A stretch of 64,000 bases of DNA from Raphanus sativus (GCF_000801105.2 NC_079516.1:42760908-42824907), one strand, 5' to 3'. Numbered from the stretch's first letter, positions 23,432-36,052 are shown. Made by a program: numbers and translations. The notes: generated by a model not told the origin, from the letters alone.

Positions 23432-26016
23432 TTTTTAAGTATTTTGAGTATCTTTGTTTAGTTGAACAAAAAAATGAGTATCTTTGATTTACTTTGGCAA
23501 TTTAAATATTTTTCATATTATCATGTATTTCGAATAATTCTGAATATTTTCTGATATTTATTTGGATATAAGATTTAAAATAATTAACATTTTAAATATA
23601 TAATTGTGATTTAAGTATTTTTGGGTGTTCATAATATTTTGGTTTGGTAAGATTTAGTTTTGTTTTTTCAAATATCAAATTTTTAAATTTGTTCAGAATT
23701 AGTGCATTTTTCGAATTGGGTTTGATTTGTTTTTAAAAGAATTCTTTATTGATACTAACCTCAGCACATCGATGGATTTTCTCAGTACAACGGCTTTGTT
23801 GCTCGCGGCAACAATATGTAACCGACAATAATATGATCATATTGATTGAAATTATTATATTTGGCTAAAGGGTTTGTGCTAATAAGTTTGATACAAACCG
23901 AATGTAATTGGAATATGTTGTGACTTCTATCAAATAACATTGCACAAATGATGCTGCAAATGATGGATTATAACTGAAACAATCAAGTAGCCAAGTAAGC
24001 AACTGACACATACTTAAATCTCTGAACTACAACATAGGAAGACAACTAGACTGGCTAAACTCTATTGAAAGGAGTTCAAGTCATGTGTACATACACCATA
24101 AAAAGACAGTTATTCAATCAGAAATCTAATGATGCAGGACATCTAAATTTTGTATGATACCCCACACTTCTACTTTGCAAAGAATTTGTGTAAACTCATC
24201 TCTGTATATGAGAAGTAGAAGATGAATAAAGACCCGTGGATGGATTATTATTACACACTCACCAACTTCTCTATGGAAAGTTAAACTGAACATAACTAAA
24301 TTTAAATCGAAAATAGACTAAACTAAACCAAAACAAACTAATTTCTTTTGATTTCAATTATAACTTTTGTGGACCCAAACAAACTAAATTGAACCTGAAT
24401 TTAAATCTAATTATTAATATCATAGCAACAAGTTCACAGTTAAAATGAGTATAACTAAATTTAGACTGAATATAAACTAAACCAAACTAATTTCCTTTGA
24501 CTTCAGTTATAACTTTTGTATCCAAACAAACTATATTGAACCCATATTTAAACCTAATTATTAATTTCGTAGCAACCAATTCAACTAAATTGAAAAGAAA
24601 TAAACAAAACTGATATAAAAAAAACTAAACACAAACCAAAATAAAAGTTAAACTGAGTATAACTAAATTTAAACTGAACATTGAACATAGATTAAACTAA
24701 ACCAAACTAATTTTCTTCGACTTCAGTTTATAATTTTTGTGGACCCAAAGAGACCAAACTAAACTTGCATTTAAATCTAATTATTAATTTTGTGGAAACA
24801 TGGGGGTCAATGGGAGTGTAACTTTTAAAAATTTGAAGAATTTATGAGTTCTATTGTTATTGGTTTAGTATTCTTAAAATCTTAATCAAATCTTTTGTTA
24901 TTGGTGTGATGATTTATAACCCTCCTTAAATCCTTGGTTATTGGAGTGATGATTTTGTAATTCATTGTAAAATCTTTAGTTATTCAACTCTATTAAACTT
25001 TTGTATGGTGGAAATAATATTCCTTATATTTTAACTCATCATTCATTACTTTCAAAATACTAGAGTTATAATACAATATTCTCAATGTTTGGATGACAAA
25101 CTTATAAAAGAAATATTTGTCAAATAAATATCACATTATTATGTATACTTAAATAAAAAAATAGATCTATTATGTCAATTAAAAAAAACACATCTATATA
25201 AAAGACATCACAAAACCTAATTTTTTCATACACATCAAGCATGTCTTTCGAAACTCTAATACCATAAAAAATATTTTATTGTACATCTCAGAGCTAAAAT
25301 TTTAAAATTCCTTCCAACACATCATTCATATTATATGAAAGATTTCTAGAAAAAATATTGTTATACAATTACTTACATAAACAATAAACAATAGCAAAAA
25401 CTAATGAGAAACTATGAAAATCCATGATAATCCATAAGGATTACATAGATTCTATAAATATGGATGCACATGTTTGTTAAAGTCCTTGAAAATTTTTCAA
25501 TTCTTTAAAAATCTATCAATTTTTCAAATCCACAAATCCAATATCCTCCCCAAAGTTAAGCAGTCTCGGTTTGTTTGCCAAATTAAACCGGGATATTAAA
25601 AACATCTGGTTAAATAGAACCGGCATTCATTCCAGACTATAGACTCTGCCTTAATCCGCCGCCTTCAGTTCTAAATGTGCTCCATGTCCTCTTGTCTTCG
25701 TTTTCTGGTCTTGTCCAAGTGAAAGCCTCTGACTTTTCTCTCTATCTTCCTCTGGGTATGTGCTTTCTTCCATATCCTTGCTTGCTTGTAGTGCCATGTA
25801 TATTCTCACCTCTCACTGCATCCACTCTCTGAAAAACCCTAACTTTAGGGTCATTTCTCATCTCCTATGTTTCTCTTCAAAGGGTTTTGCTTTTAGGTGT
25901 ACGTGCGTAGCTAACTGTGTTTTTATTTGTTGCCTATTGTCTCTTCTCTCCTCTTTTAGGGACAAGTTGTTAAATCTGGAAGCAGAGACTAGGACTGTTA
26001 TTGGGTTGGCCTTTGT
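23432..26016. repeat. Intergenic repeat-rich region before the F-box/FBD gene
   Basis: 24280-24790 holds three imperfect repeats (starts near 24290, 24449 and 24657) with ATAACTAAATTTAAA, AACCAAACTAATTTC and TCTAATTATTAATTT. 24800-25541 looks like a MITE (left TGGGGGTCAATGGGAG, right the loose inverse ATATCCTCCCCA) of the same type as 11229-12260. No gene is seen. The last few hundred bases probably carry the F-box gene's promoter and 5' UTR. Confidence 0.45.
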
Positions 26017-27647
26017 ATGATGGACCGTCTCACCAGTCTACCAGACGAGCTTCTTCATCATATCTTGTCCTGCCTTCCCACAAAGTCTGCTGTTGTGACT
26101 TCTTCTCTCTCAAAGAGATGGCTCAATCTCTGGAAACTCAATCCCAATCTCGACATTGACGACTCTGTCTTCATTCATCCTGAAGATGGTAAAGGAGAGA
26201 GGGAAGATATTCGGCAGAGCTTCGTCCGTTTCGTGGACAGTGTACTCGCTATGCAGGGTGATTCTCCTATAAACAACTTCTCCCTAAAGTGTATCACCGG
26301 TGTCCATCCAGATACCGTCAACCGTTGGATCTGTAACGTCCTGCAGCGCGGCGTTTCGGACCTTGACCTTTTCACTGATTTTACTGTCGAGGATAGGGAA
26401 GAGGATACTTATCAGTTGCCTAAAGATCTGTTCTTTAGTAGGACACTCGTTAAGCTGAAGTTGAGAAGTGAACATTGTGTTGATTGGTGGTGGCCCGGTG
26501 GAGTGTGGAGCGACTCTTCTTTCTTACCCATGCTTAAGAGTCTTGAGATTGACTCTGACTTGATTTTCTGTGGTGAGATTGAGGAGTTTATTCCTTCTTT
26601 CACTGTGCTTGAGGAGCTACGAATGGCTAACATGGAGTGGAGAGAGTCGGATGTAACCGTGTCAAGTGCAAGCCTCAGAACGCTAAGTCTCCATGCCACC
26701 GGTTGTGAAGAGTATGAGAATCCAACGAGGGTTTCTTTTGATACTCCAAACCTGAATGTGTTGAGCTACTATGACTTAGTTGCGCAAGACTATCCGTTGG
26801 TCAATATGAAGAAGTTAATTCATGCTACCATCAATCTTATAGTAACTGATAAACAGGTTAAGCGACTAAGAGAGCCAAACAATGAGCTGTTAGAGGATGA
26901 GGATGATGATGAGGGTAATGTTGTTGTCCACTTTGGCAATGTGGTGAAGCTCATGAATGGCATTCAAAATGTTCAGCAACTTTCCTTCACTGCTGATACT
27001 CTCGAGGTCAGTTATCTTCTAGTACTTTTGTGGAAACATTAGTTGAAAAAATGTCCTTGTTTTCAGGTGCTTTCTCAATGCTGTGATACATTGCCGGTTT
27101 TCAACAACGTCAAGTTCTTAGGTATTACGAGTGAAGAGGATCGAGGATGGCAAGCAATGCCAGCTCTTCTTAAGAACTGTCCACGTCTAGAAACTATAAT
27201 CCTTGAGGTAGTAGAGATTGTAAACCATGAAAATTACATGTCTACTGTTGAAGAAGCCCTTTTTCACTTACATTTAGCCTTATATGTCTTCAGGGTATAC
27301 TACATTGTGTAACTGATAAGTGTGGGGATGCTTGTCCATGCATTTCTCGGGAAGACAAAGGTCGTTCACTCAGGTCTTGTCCAGTGAACAGGTTGGAGAT
27401 TCAAGGGTTTCGAGCGACGATGAAAGAGATGAACATGATAAAGCATTTCTTGGACTATTTTCCAAGTCTAAAGAGGCTTGACGTCCTCATTGAAGACCAT
27501 GAACCTACTCAGCTCAGAAACCGGGAATTGTCTAACTGTGTCAAGGAGATGTTCAAACTCTACAACGAGTTGTATCCGAGTTGCAGTGTCGAGCTCATGG
27601 TTAGTCCTTTCTTGGAAAATAAGTGGCGTGCACAAGGACATATCTGA
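26017..27647 (+). CDS. F-box/FBD/LRR protein
   Basis: Exons 26017-27006, 27067-27207 and 27294-27647 join in phase to 494 residues. The N-terminal F-box (about residues 2-48) reads [40 protein letters not shown]-type segments follow ([40 protein letters not shown]), then the FBD domain ([42 protein letters not shown]). Such proteins are substrate receptors of SCF ubiquitin ligases: the F-box contacts an SKP1/ASK adaptor and the LRR/FBD part presumably contacts an unknown substrate. An acidic insert ([12 protein letters not shown]) precedes exon 2. Two Met codons begin the frame (26017 and 26020). The family is large and fast-evolving, and I do not recall an F-box/FBD gene at this position in the Arabidopsis run, so no symbol is given. 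Confidence 0.9.
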
Positions 27648-28211
27648 AAAAGAACAAAACTTCCCTTGCTTTTAGATTTGCCTTGTTTGACTTCGGCCTG
27701 TTTTGTTTTTGTTTAGTTGGCTTTTTGTAAACTGTCTGCAAACCAAACCAATGGCTAATCCTGAATCTGCTTTCATTGTTTTGCCTATTATCAGTAAATA
27801 ATTAAATCTTCTTAAATCTATATACCTCTACAACAGGCAAAAAAAAAAGTTACAGCACTAGTTCAAAGCTCAGTGCAATTCCAGCAACCTGCACCCTAAC
27901 CATTAAATTTGTTACTGGACAACATGAAATAAAGGCACAGCTCGTTACAGTTAGGTTTTAATATATGTTTCAAAACAAAATGGCTTTAGAAAAAACGCCA
28001 TCATAAAACACTTTCTTCTTACATGGATTCATCACCAAACACATGTTCCTACAAATCAACACTTTTACAAACAAGAGCACAAAGTTCTCTTGGTTTTTTT
28101 AACCCATTGAGAGAAATTAATATACAGCTACTTGTTCAAGACTCCTGGACTTTTGTTGTCACATTAATCAATTATATGGCGACCACCCGCTCCTCAGTCG
28201 CTATGGCATCA
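27648..28211. other. Convergent 3' spacer
   Basis: Lies between the 3' ends of the F-box/FBD gene and ASG1 and presumably holds both 3' UTRs. No other feature seen. Confidence 0.6.
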
Positions 28212-30158
28212 TCACCCGTCTTCTTCTGAAATATCGAACAAGAACTTTGGCAGGGATGTGATCCTAGGAAGGTGTGCCAACAGGTCACTAAACGAGTCTT
28301 TCCTTGACATGCCTTGCGGCTTGCTGCTCGAACCATGATCAACAACAACTCTACTGCCTTCTTCGGTATTCTTGTGTCTCTTGTCGCTGTTATCTAGTCC
28401 CATCTCTTTCCCATCGTTCGCAGCAGCGGTCTGCAAGAGGTTGTAGAAAGAGTTCACCTTCGACATCACAGACTTCTCATCCGATGTCTCCGGGTGCGTG
28501 TCACTTAGGAGCAACTGTTTCATGTCCTCGAACTCAGGGCTGCCCTCGCAGTTAGCTTGATCAGACAAAAGCGCGAGAAAGTCGTTCATGGAGATAGATT
28601 GGTGTAGTAGTCCAGGGGGGACTTGTATCTGATTCCAGGTTCTTCCTTCGATTGCACGAGCATCCATCACTGAGTTAAACAAGAAAACATTATAACGACC
28701 CTCCTAATGGAACAAGAAGGGGGTAGTTTTGAGGATAGTTGCATACCTGAGCTAGGCGAGAGTGCGTCATGAGAAAGAGACATATGTTCTGATGATGACT
28801 GAGCACCAACAGGAGACGATGCAATATTCTGAGATCCTCCAGACACCGAAGGATCCTCAAATATAGACTGCCGCGTATCGAAGAAGAGCGAGTCAAAATG
28901 TATCTCTGATGGTTCTCGGCTTAGACAGAACAAGCGATGATCACACTGGAGAAGCTTCTCTATATGCTTGTTCAGTATCCCTGGGGCACATTGCAGAAAA
29001 TGTTGCCTACCATATAAGACACCACACACCACTGTCAGATTAGAGCCTGTGACATATTATTCATACTCCCTCCGTTTTTTTAAGTTATATATTTTAGATT
29101 TTTCTCACATTTTAATAAAACACATTAAATTATTGCATGATTTTTTGTGTTTTATTTTTTTTTCCATAATTTTAAGCCAAAAAAAATTCAATAAGTACAA
29201 TTAAGTTTTACATTTAAAGCAACAAGGACACACAACAGACATGTTCTTCTTTACCTGTTCATGCTGGCTTGACCATCAGTAAAATCTGATGTTGCTTGCC
29301 ACAAAGTATGTTTCCTAGGCTGCGGATTAGTCTCCCTGAAAAACAACGGTCGCCTTGCCAACTGAAACACACAAGAAACCAATTTTAAAAACAATGGTTT
29401 ATAGGAATTGAAATGATCCAACGAGAATGCATTTTCTTTTAGTACCACGATGGTCAACGTTCCAGGCGCATCTTCAGGACAACTTGCTTTCAAACCCATA
29501 ATATCTGACCATTGAATCTCGATCTTGCTCTTAAGACCTTGTTCCAGCACTTCCCACACGAGTTTGTGTTTCGCAAAGTAACATTTCGCCACCAGATCAC
29601 CTTCGTACCTTGATTTATACTAAACAAAAAAAAAAGAAGAAAACCAAAATCAAACTCTAGGTCTCATGAAACATAGACTTCGAAAGCAAAACTCACCTCC
29701 CATTGGCCAATCCTGAGAAGGGTAGCAGGAAAGTTTGAAGCTTTGAGCTTCTCAACGGTTCCGACAAGAGAAGGAGAAGAAGAAGAAGAAGAAGCATTGG
29801 CTATGGTTTCTTTCTTAACGCTTTGAGAAAGTCTCATCTGAATGAGGTCTTGCAAAGATGGGCTCTTTCTTAGGCTCAGTCCCAAAGGACTTGGCTCATC
29901 AATTAGGTTCTGTGGCACGCTTGTTCCATTGCTCCATAGCTGATTCGTTTCAAAATCAAAGAAAAAAAAAATCAAAAATTAAAAAAAAAAATTACACGAC
30001 AAAAGACTTATGTTCAGATGTAATAAAATCGAAATCAGTTCAAAGGAACAAACCTTAGATCGCTTGTGAGCAGGACCGTTCTCTTCTTCCAGAAAATCCT
30101 CGACGATCTCTAGTTTGACCGGTAACTTCGACACCGGTCTTAGATTCCTCGATTTCAT
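28212..30158 (-). CDS. ASG1: ASG1-like protein (ALTERED SEED GERMINATION 1), TRF2/HOY1 PH-like domain
   Basis: Five exons on the minus strand, 30158-30054, 29939-29697, 29619-29255, 29006-28747 and 28669-28212, join in phase to 476 residues. The start (MKSRNLRPVSKLPVKLEIV) is the first in-frame ATG. Residues 36-60 carry LWSNGTSVPQNL and a predicted-disordered Ser tract follows. The central PH-like domain includes LRIGQWEYKSRYEGDLVAKC, HKLVWEVLEQGLKSKIEIQW and LTIVVLKENAF, then a cysteine/His segment (HFLQCAPGILNKHIEKLLQC). The C-terminal half is acidic and Ser-rich with the conserved end PRITSLPKFLFDISEEDG. Arabidopsis ASG1 was found through altered seed germination and linked to ABA and salt responses (recalled); its biochemical role is not established. 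The ATG-proximal intron and intron 3 are AT-rich, and intron 3 contains a Stowaway-type end. Confidence 0.92.
29066..29230. mobile_element. Truncated Stowaway-type end in ASG1 intron 3
   Basis: TACTCCCTCCGTTTTTTTAAG is a perfect Stowaway left terminus next to TA. No matching right terminus is found before the intron boundary at 29254, so the element is truncated or diverged. The right limit given is nominal. Confidence 0.5.
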
Positions 30159-30392
30159 CACTAAACCGGAAATGAGAATTGAAAAATCAATGAGAGTGGC
30201 GAATTTGATTTTGAAGATCTAAAAAAACGCGAAAGAGATGGATTCTGTTTTCTCCTTCTTCCTCCCTGGGAGACTTGTTTAAAAAAAGAAAGTTGAGTTT
30301 CTAGAAAATACCCAGATTAGCCCTTCCTCTTTGTCTTTACTTTAGACCTAGGAGGCTATTTTTGTCGTTTCCTAATTTTCTTTTGAAAAATT

Positions 30393-30582
30393 TGGATGAT
30401 TCGCTGGCCGACACGAGAGTGTGTTTATGGGATGTACCGAGAGGTGGGTCCCGCGGTTTGGCTTTTTAAATGACGGCTATTGATAGAGGATTCGCCACGT
30501 GTCGTTTTATTCCGATGTGGCTTCTTATATAATCGTCTGTTTTGTCGTATAGTTCCCATGTTCATTTTTCTCCAGTATTAGC
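30393..30582 (-). promoter_or_regulatory. ASG1 upstream region with G-box (copy 1 of a duplicated segment)
   Basis: This stretch before ASG1 has CACGTG at 30496-30501 (GCCACGTGTCG) and TATATAA-like sequence on the minus strand near 30524-30533. A diverged copy lies at 32251-32448 in the same orientation, sharing GGCCGACACGAGAGTGTGT, GAGAGGTGGGTCCC, AAATGACGGC and GATGTGGCTTCTTAT. A regulatory role is inferred. Confidence 0.6.
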
Positions 30583-30944
30583 AAATATATTTCAGTATAT
30601 TGTGTCTAATAACGTACTATTATTTACACGTGATTCTTCTATTTTTTCCTGTATAATATAAATTTCATAATTCTGTGGCTATAGATTTTTATTGTGATTT
30701 TTAAATAAAAATTAATTAAGTAAATTCTAAAACATGGTTTTTATGTTGTGGAAATACCATATTCACAAACAAAATAAAAGGAAATTAGACTGTGAATTAA
30801 AGAAATTTAGCAATATTTGATTGGTTGAATTCTTGTGATTATAAAATACATTTTTGCTCCCTACGTTAACCACAACACTAATCAATCAACCCATACACCT
30901 CAGGTTGTGTTTTATTTACAAATAAATTAGGTTGGTTACTAATA

Positions 30945-31205
30945 CTCCCTCTATTTCATAATAAATGTCACTCTGAGCTCATTTTCTTGTCACACAAAGA
31001 GTGTCACTTTACAATTCCAATGTAAATTATACTAACTTTCAGCTGAAAATTAATTGTAAACTGCATTGATTTTATAAATAATTTTATTTATCTAAAATAC
31101 TATTGGTCAAAGAGGTATAATTAATTACAACTTACATATATTTCAACAACTTTCTTAATCTGTGTGAAAAATGTCACAACAACACTCTTTAAGAAACGGA
31201 GGGAG
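30945..31205. mobile_element. Stowaway MITE, complete
   Basis: 261 bp between TA duplications at 30943-30944 and 31206-31207. It begins CTCCCTCTATTTCATAATAA and ends TTAAGAAACGGAGGGAG, the canonical Stowaway inverted ends. The inner ends also mirror each other (TGTCACTCT...). No coding capacity. Confidence 0.88.
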
Positions 31206-31587
31206 TATAATAGGTTTACAATGTTTTAATTAAACAATCATCAGTTTTATTAACATTTAATTCCAGTCATAATTCACAAGAGTTGATTTTATAATTTTCT
31301 GTTATAGTTGTAAAACTTTGTGTGCATTAATTTCTTTTGTCAACGTGTTTACTATTCCATCTATTTTCAAAAGATAGATATTTTAGAAATCATAGACTTC
31401 ACTTTTATGTATTTTTATTCGTAATAATAATTTATAAAAATTAAGAAGTATATTTTGAGTTTATTGAATTATTGTTAGTTTACATTAACATTATCAAACA
31501 AAATAATGTATCTATCTATAACCAACTTTTAATTTAATGTGTGCAAAGCAAAAAAAAAACTTTAATTTCAAAACAGGAGTATAAATT

Positions 31588-31613
31588 ATGTTTTTTTTTT
31601 TTTTTTTTTTTTT
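31588..31613. repeat. Poly-T tract
   Basis: About 24 consecutive T bounded by near-identical TATAAATTATG sequences (31580 and 31624), resembling a retroposed tail in the antisense orientation, but no body is recognisable. Confidence 0.5.
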
Positions 31614-32021
31614 GGAACTCTGAGTATAAATTATGTTTAAACTTAAATTCTGGTATTTCGATTCAATAGCATTGATAAAGTACTCTAGACGTTCTATATA
31701 ACGATGATTATATCATTGGCCAAGATTTACAGTTTAATCATTTACACTAGTATTCTCATAACTCATGTTTAATTTCAAGAAGATGCATGTGCTGTAGATG
31801 TCAAAAGTCTCAGTCGATATTTCAGTCTCTTATTATCTCCTAGTGAACTGAACTCTCATTATCAAAGCAATAGCTAGTTAGTCGCTATCTCAGTCGCAAT
31901 TAACTATTACAGCTTTTGACAAAAAAAATGGATGGGAGAGTTTTGAGTGATATCACTCTAATTATAATGAGTTGAATTCTCAAGTCCTAAGATATATGAC
32001 AGATTCAACCAAATCATTGAT

Positions 32022-32448
32022 TCATGACAATAACCAAACTCCTTGCTAATGTATCTGTTACACCTAGAATAGTTTGTCTTTGCACATTTGTGGACAGAAC
32101 CAGTTCTTACTTCAAGCCAAGGAAACAGTTTCGAAACATTTATTATATCTAAGTATTTTCAGTCATAAAATTTCGTAGGCCAATTATTTCGTCTTTCTCT
32201 TTACTTATGAATTTATTTTGCAATTTGTTTTTCTTTTCCCTTTTAAATAATTGGTTGATTCTTTGGCCGACACGAGAGTGTGTTATGGATATAGTGAGAG
32301 GTGGGTCCCTCTTTGCTTTTGTAAATGACGGCAGTACTCAAGGATTTACCACGTTGCGTTTTATTCGGATGTGGCTTCTTATCCAAAGGTCTCATTGGGT
32401 CTGTTTTGTCGTCACTTGTAATTCCCATTATTTTTCGGTATTACCAAT
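32022..32448. repeat. Junction of a tandem intergenic duplication
   Basis: 32022-32095 resembles 34998-35079, downstream of the L35 gene (CTAATGTATCTGTTACACCT / CTGATGTAAATGTTACACCT, and both with GCACATTTGTGGA). Immediately after it, 32251-32448 resembles the ASG1 upstream region 30393-30582. The order, L35-downstream-like then ASG1-upstream-like, is what a head-to-tail duplication of the ASG1-L35 spacer gives. The G-box of copy 1 reads ACCACGTTGCG here. The 113-residue frame at 32207-32548 is a by-product. Confidence 0.65.
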
Positions 32449-33267
32449 TTTAATATTCCATCTGCGTTTAATTTTACGTTTATACACACTAAATAAAATA
32501 TATTTAATTTTGCATATTTTTAAAATGAAAACATCATTATACACATAATTATATTTCAACCAATAAATAAATTAGAGAATATTATTAGTAAATTTTGCAC
32601 AGATATTCTAATTAAAATGAAAATTTTACTATACACTGAAGCGGATGAAATAATATTAAAGAAATATTAAAGCTAATTATTTTATTTGTTAGAGTTGTTC
32701 AGAAAGCAAATTGGTTCTCCCTCAATTCTAGCGGCTGGAAAGTGAAAAGAAAAAGGAAAAATGGGATTTCTAGTTTACCTTCTCTGTTCGGTGACTTTCG
32801 TGGAGGCTGTGAAAATGTTTGTAATGTTGTTAGTTGACTTATTCGGCTGTGTTATAGTCTTTCGCTGATTTTTTTTTTATGTTTTGGAGAGGTTGTCAGG
32901 TTTCTTCATTAATGCCATATTTTCCTTGTTTACAATGCTTAGCAAGATTCATATATATTTTATAGTGTGTGGTGCAAAAATATGCGGGCTTTGATGTTAG
33001 TGTTACTTCTTCATTTGGATCTATTGAGGCTAGATTTATGCATAAAATTGGTGGTCAAATGGTCAGACTTCAGCTCGCGCCTCTTCTCTTCTCAGATATG
33101 CCGAAGGTTACTATATAACTAGTCCTTTTATTCCCTTCATCTTTGTACATAGGGTTAGCCATAAAGTTTAGTGAATCGTTCTCTATTAGTTCATTCTTTT
33201 ATTGTTTTGCTAGTTCTAGTGCTCCAAAGTTGGTTTGTCGTGTTGAGGTCATTGTATGTGGCTCTTA

Positions 33268-33640
33268 CACAACAAGAAAATACAGAAGTTTCAGATGGAA
33301 TTTTCGATGGAAAAATCACTTAGGAATTCCCAACAAAACTCCGTCGAAAATGAATATATGAAAGTTGTCGAGAATCGAGTGTTTCCGACGAAATCTTGAA
33401 AAAAATTAGTCTGTCAGAAAAATACTGATAAACCCCCGAGGAAAAAAAACTACCCATTATTTAATCCCTGTCGTTTCCAACGAATTCCCAACAAAACATA
33501 TAATATGTCGAAAAGCTATTAGTTCGGATGTATTTTATAACCCGTTATACAACAGTTTGAAATTTTCAAAAGTCTCAGTAAATTTCAGATGATTTTTTTT
33601 TGTTGAGAATCCGTCCAAAATCCATCGGAATTTTTCTCAC
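33268..33640. mobile_element. Possible CACTA-type (En/Spm) remnant
   Basis: CACAACAAGAAAATACAGAAG at 33268 resembles the CACTACAAGAAAA terminus of Brassicaceae CACTA elements. It is followed by degenerate CGACGAA/CCATCGGAA subterminal motifs to about 33640. A clear right end (TTTTCTTGTAGTG) and 3-bp target duplication were not found, so it is at best a fragment. Confidence 0.35.
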
Positions 33641-34439
33641 AACAAAGCAAAAAATAATAATGTATTTTTTCTAATTATTTTCTTTATCGTATGGATTACA
33701 AATTTACTTTCAGATGACTATGCACAAGGTATTAGCAATCCATGGTGTTAGCTTAAAGACAACGTGAAACAATAAAAACCAGTAAATTGAAATGTCTTTG
33801 ATTTACTTGTAAGAGTAATATAAATATTAAGAATGAGTAAGTTTGGAACAATTTATATTTGAAATAGTTTATGTCGGATTACAATTATAGTCGTACAAGT
33901 GAACCTCTTACTGCGGATTGGTTAAATGAACCTAACACGAATGTAAATTTTGGTGTAGGTATTGTTCAAATGTAAATAATGCATATATAAAAAATTATGG
34001 TCAATTATAGAAGAAGGTGATAGACGATTTAAGTTCAAAGATTTTTTGACATGTTAGATGCAACTAAGAAACTATTTTTTTATAAAAATGTAGAGATGAT
34101 CATCTACTTTTATCATCTACAAGTAGATTCATGGCGGTAAAAACGAATTATAATTTAGGTTCCTTCAGTCATCCATTAACTAAATATGAAAGCTGTTATG
34201 CAGTAGTTGTGCTTCCTTTTACCTCAGTATAAGGCCCTCTTACCACAGCATGAGGCTGTTGTTCAAAATCTTCTTTCAAGTTCATTACAATGCATCTGTT
34301 TGTTGGTAGTTTTTCTGACATTTTAGGGCTACAACTCAGAAGAATAGAATATGATTTCAAAATAGTCATTCTTGGCTCTTTCATTTTAACAAACTTATCA
34401 TTCACCATTTAAAAGGTAAAAATTCGCAAACTATCTAAT

Positions 34440-34900
34440 ACTTATATAGAAAAAAATATTAACATATGTTAAACTCTTATATCTACCACTATATATTACC
34501 TTTTTATTTATTTTGAAACTCATAATAATGTATAATCTAAAAATAATTATATACAAAATATAATAGTATATAACTAAACTTTAGTTCATGTATTATTTAC
34601 AAAAATTGCTATTAGAAAACTTTAAAATTTTAATAATTCATTCAAGATATTGATGAAAAATAAATTTTATTTTTAAATTTAAAGTTTATTTTGATTATAA
34701 GAAAATCTTTTGAGAAAATATAAATCTTACCAAACATAAATATATTTTTATAAAAGAATGAATTAATTTTAATAATTCATTCAAGATATTGATGAAAAAT
34801 AAATTTTATTTTAAAATTTAAAGTTTATTTTGATTATAAGAAAATATTTTGAGAAAATATAAATCTTACCAAACATAAATATATTTTTAGACAGTAGTTT
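34440..34900. repeat. Diverged Helitron-related sequence with a 139-bp tandem duplication
   Basis: 34510-34620 (AATCTAAAAATAATTATATAC, TTCATGTATTATTTACAAA) is related to 21965-22060 inside the Helitron. From about 34630 a block starting TTAATAATTCATTCAAGATA is repeated once with a 139-bp period (second copy starts near 34769), ending CTTACCAAACATAAATATAT. No Helitron termini are recognisable here. Confidence 0.55.
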
Positions 34901-35215
34901 TCCATTAATTTTAGATATATGTATATAGGAACTGTCCGGACATTTGTAAACATAGTCTGGTTTTTGTTCCGGTTCGGTTTATATGCACATACTTAACCAT
35001 GACCATGGCCAATCTCCTTACTGATGTAAATGTTACACCTATAACAGTTTGTCATGAAAGTCTTGCACATTTGTGGATATGCAAGACAAGAAAACGAGAA
35101 GGTGGAAGAAGGATCAACTAATTGACCAAAAAATCACAAAACAAAAGAGAGTATTATCATAACTTAGATTACAAAATGAGAAATGCAGGTAAGAAAAGGG
35201 TCAAGCCGGCTCTGC

Positions 35216-36052
35216 TTAAGTCGCCTTACGGTTGACTTTCAGGTAGGGAAGAGCGCCGATCACATTGTCATAGTCACTGCGGCTCACTTCATGCTGCATT
35301 ACAGAACACATAAGCATATATAGTTAGACGCGTAAGAGAGAAGAGGGGGTCTAGAACAGAGCAGCAAAGTTGCTAACTAACACAGCCAAAAATAAGGAAC
35401 ACTCAGATCATGAAACTGATATGGTGGAATAGAATTCTCCCTAAATCAAATAGTCCTGATGGAAACCAAAGCAGTGAATCTCAATGTCACAAGAATGCAA
35501 TTTACACACACAAAAACTATATACATACCATTCACGACATGTAGAATCAACAGTGAACCTAACGAGAAAATAAAACCAATGAGTCCCAATGTTAAAGAAA
35601 AAACAAACCATTTTGGAAAGACGGAGCTTCCTCTTGTTGTTCTTCTTAGCTAACAAATGCTGCTTCCCGGATCTCCTCCTCACTATCTTCCCCCTACCCG
35701 TCACCCTGAACCGCTTCGCTGAGGCCTACCAACAAAACACAAACACAAACACACATGTTCATTCAAGCAAAGTTGAAAACTTTATGAAGTTAGGAATGAT
35801 TGAACAGAGGGAAGTTACCTTGTGGGTCTTCATCTTGTAGCCCTTATGAGCGAAAACGGTGAGAGTCTGAAGCCTCTGAGAACTCGGAGAGACAACGGTG
35901 GATATCTTCTGAGGAAGAACCGCGCGAATCCCAGAAATGCAGTGAGTTGAGGCAAGAGCAAGACTCGACCGAGGGAATTGAACGGAAACCTTTGGGGACG
36001 AGCGTAAAGGAGAGAAGGTGATGTTAACGGAAGCCATGGAGAGAGACGCCAT
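35216..36052 (-). CDS. PRPL35: Plastid 50S ribosomal protein L35 (bL35c)
   Basis: Exons 36052-35819, 35725-35609 and 35293-35216 on the minus strand give 142 residues. The first 70 or so are a Ser/Val-rich, acid-poor chloroplast transit peptide (MASLSMASVNITFSPLRSS). The mature part is the bacterial-type L35 fold: KGYKMKTHKASAKRFRVTG, GKIVRRRSGKQHLLAKKN, KRKLRLSKM, and a C-terminal HEVSRSDYDNVIGALPYLKV. bL35 is a very basic late-assembly protein of the large subunit of the plastid ribosome, bound to rRNA near the L-shaped tRNA exit region (family knowledge). Length, intron positions and gene order match recalled At2g24090. A second Met at residue 6 could be an alternative start. Confidence 0.95.

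Noticed and set aside
32207..32548. 113-residue plus-strand frame as a gene
   Set aside because: It lies across the duplicated ASG1-upstream segment, has no recognisable domain, and its sequence is explained by the spacer duplication.
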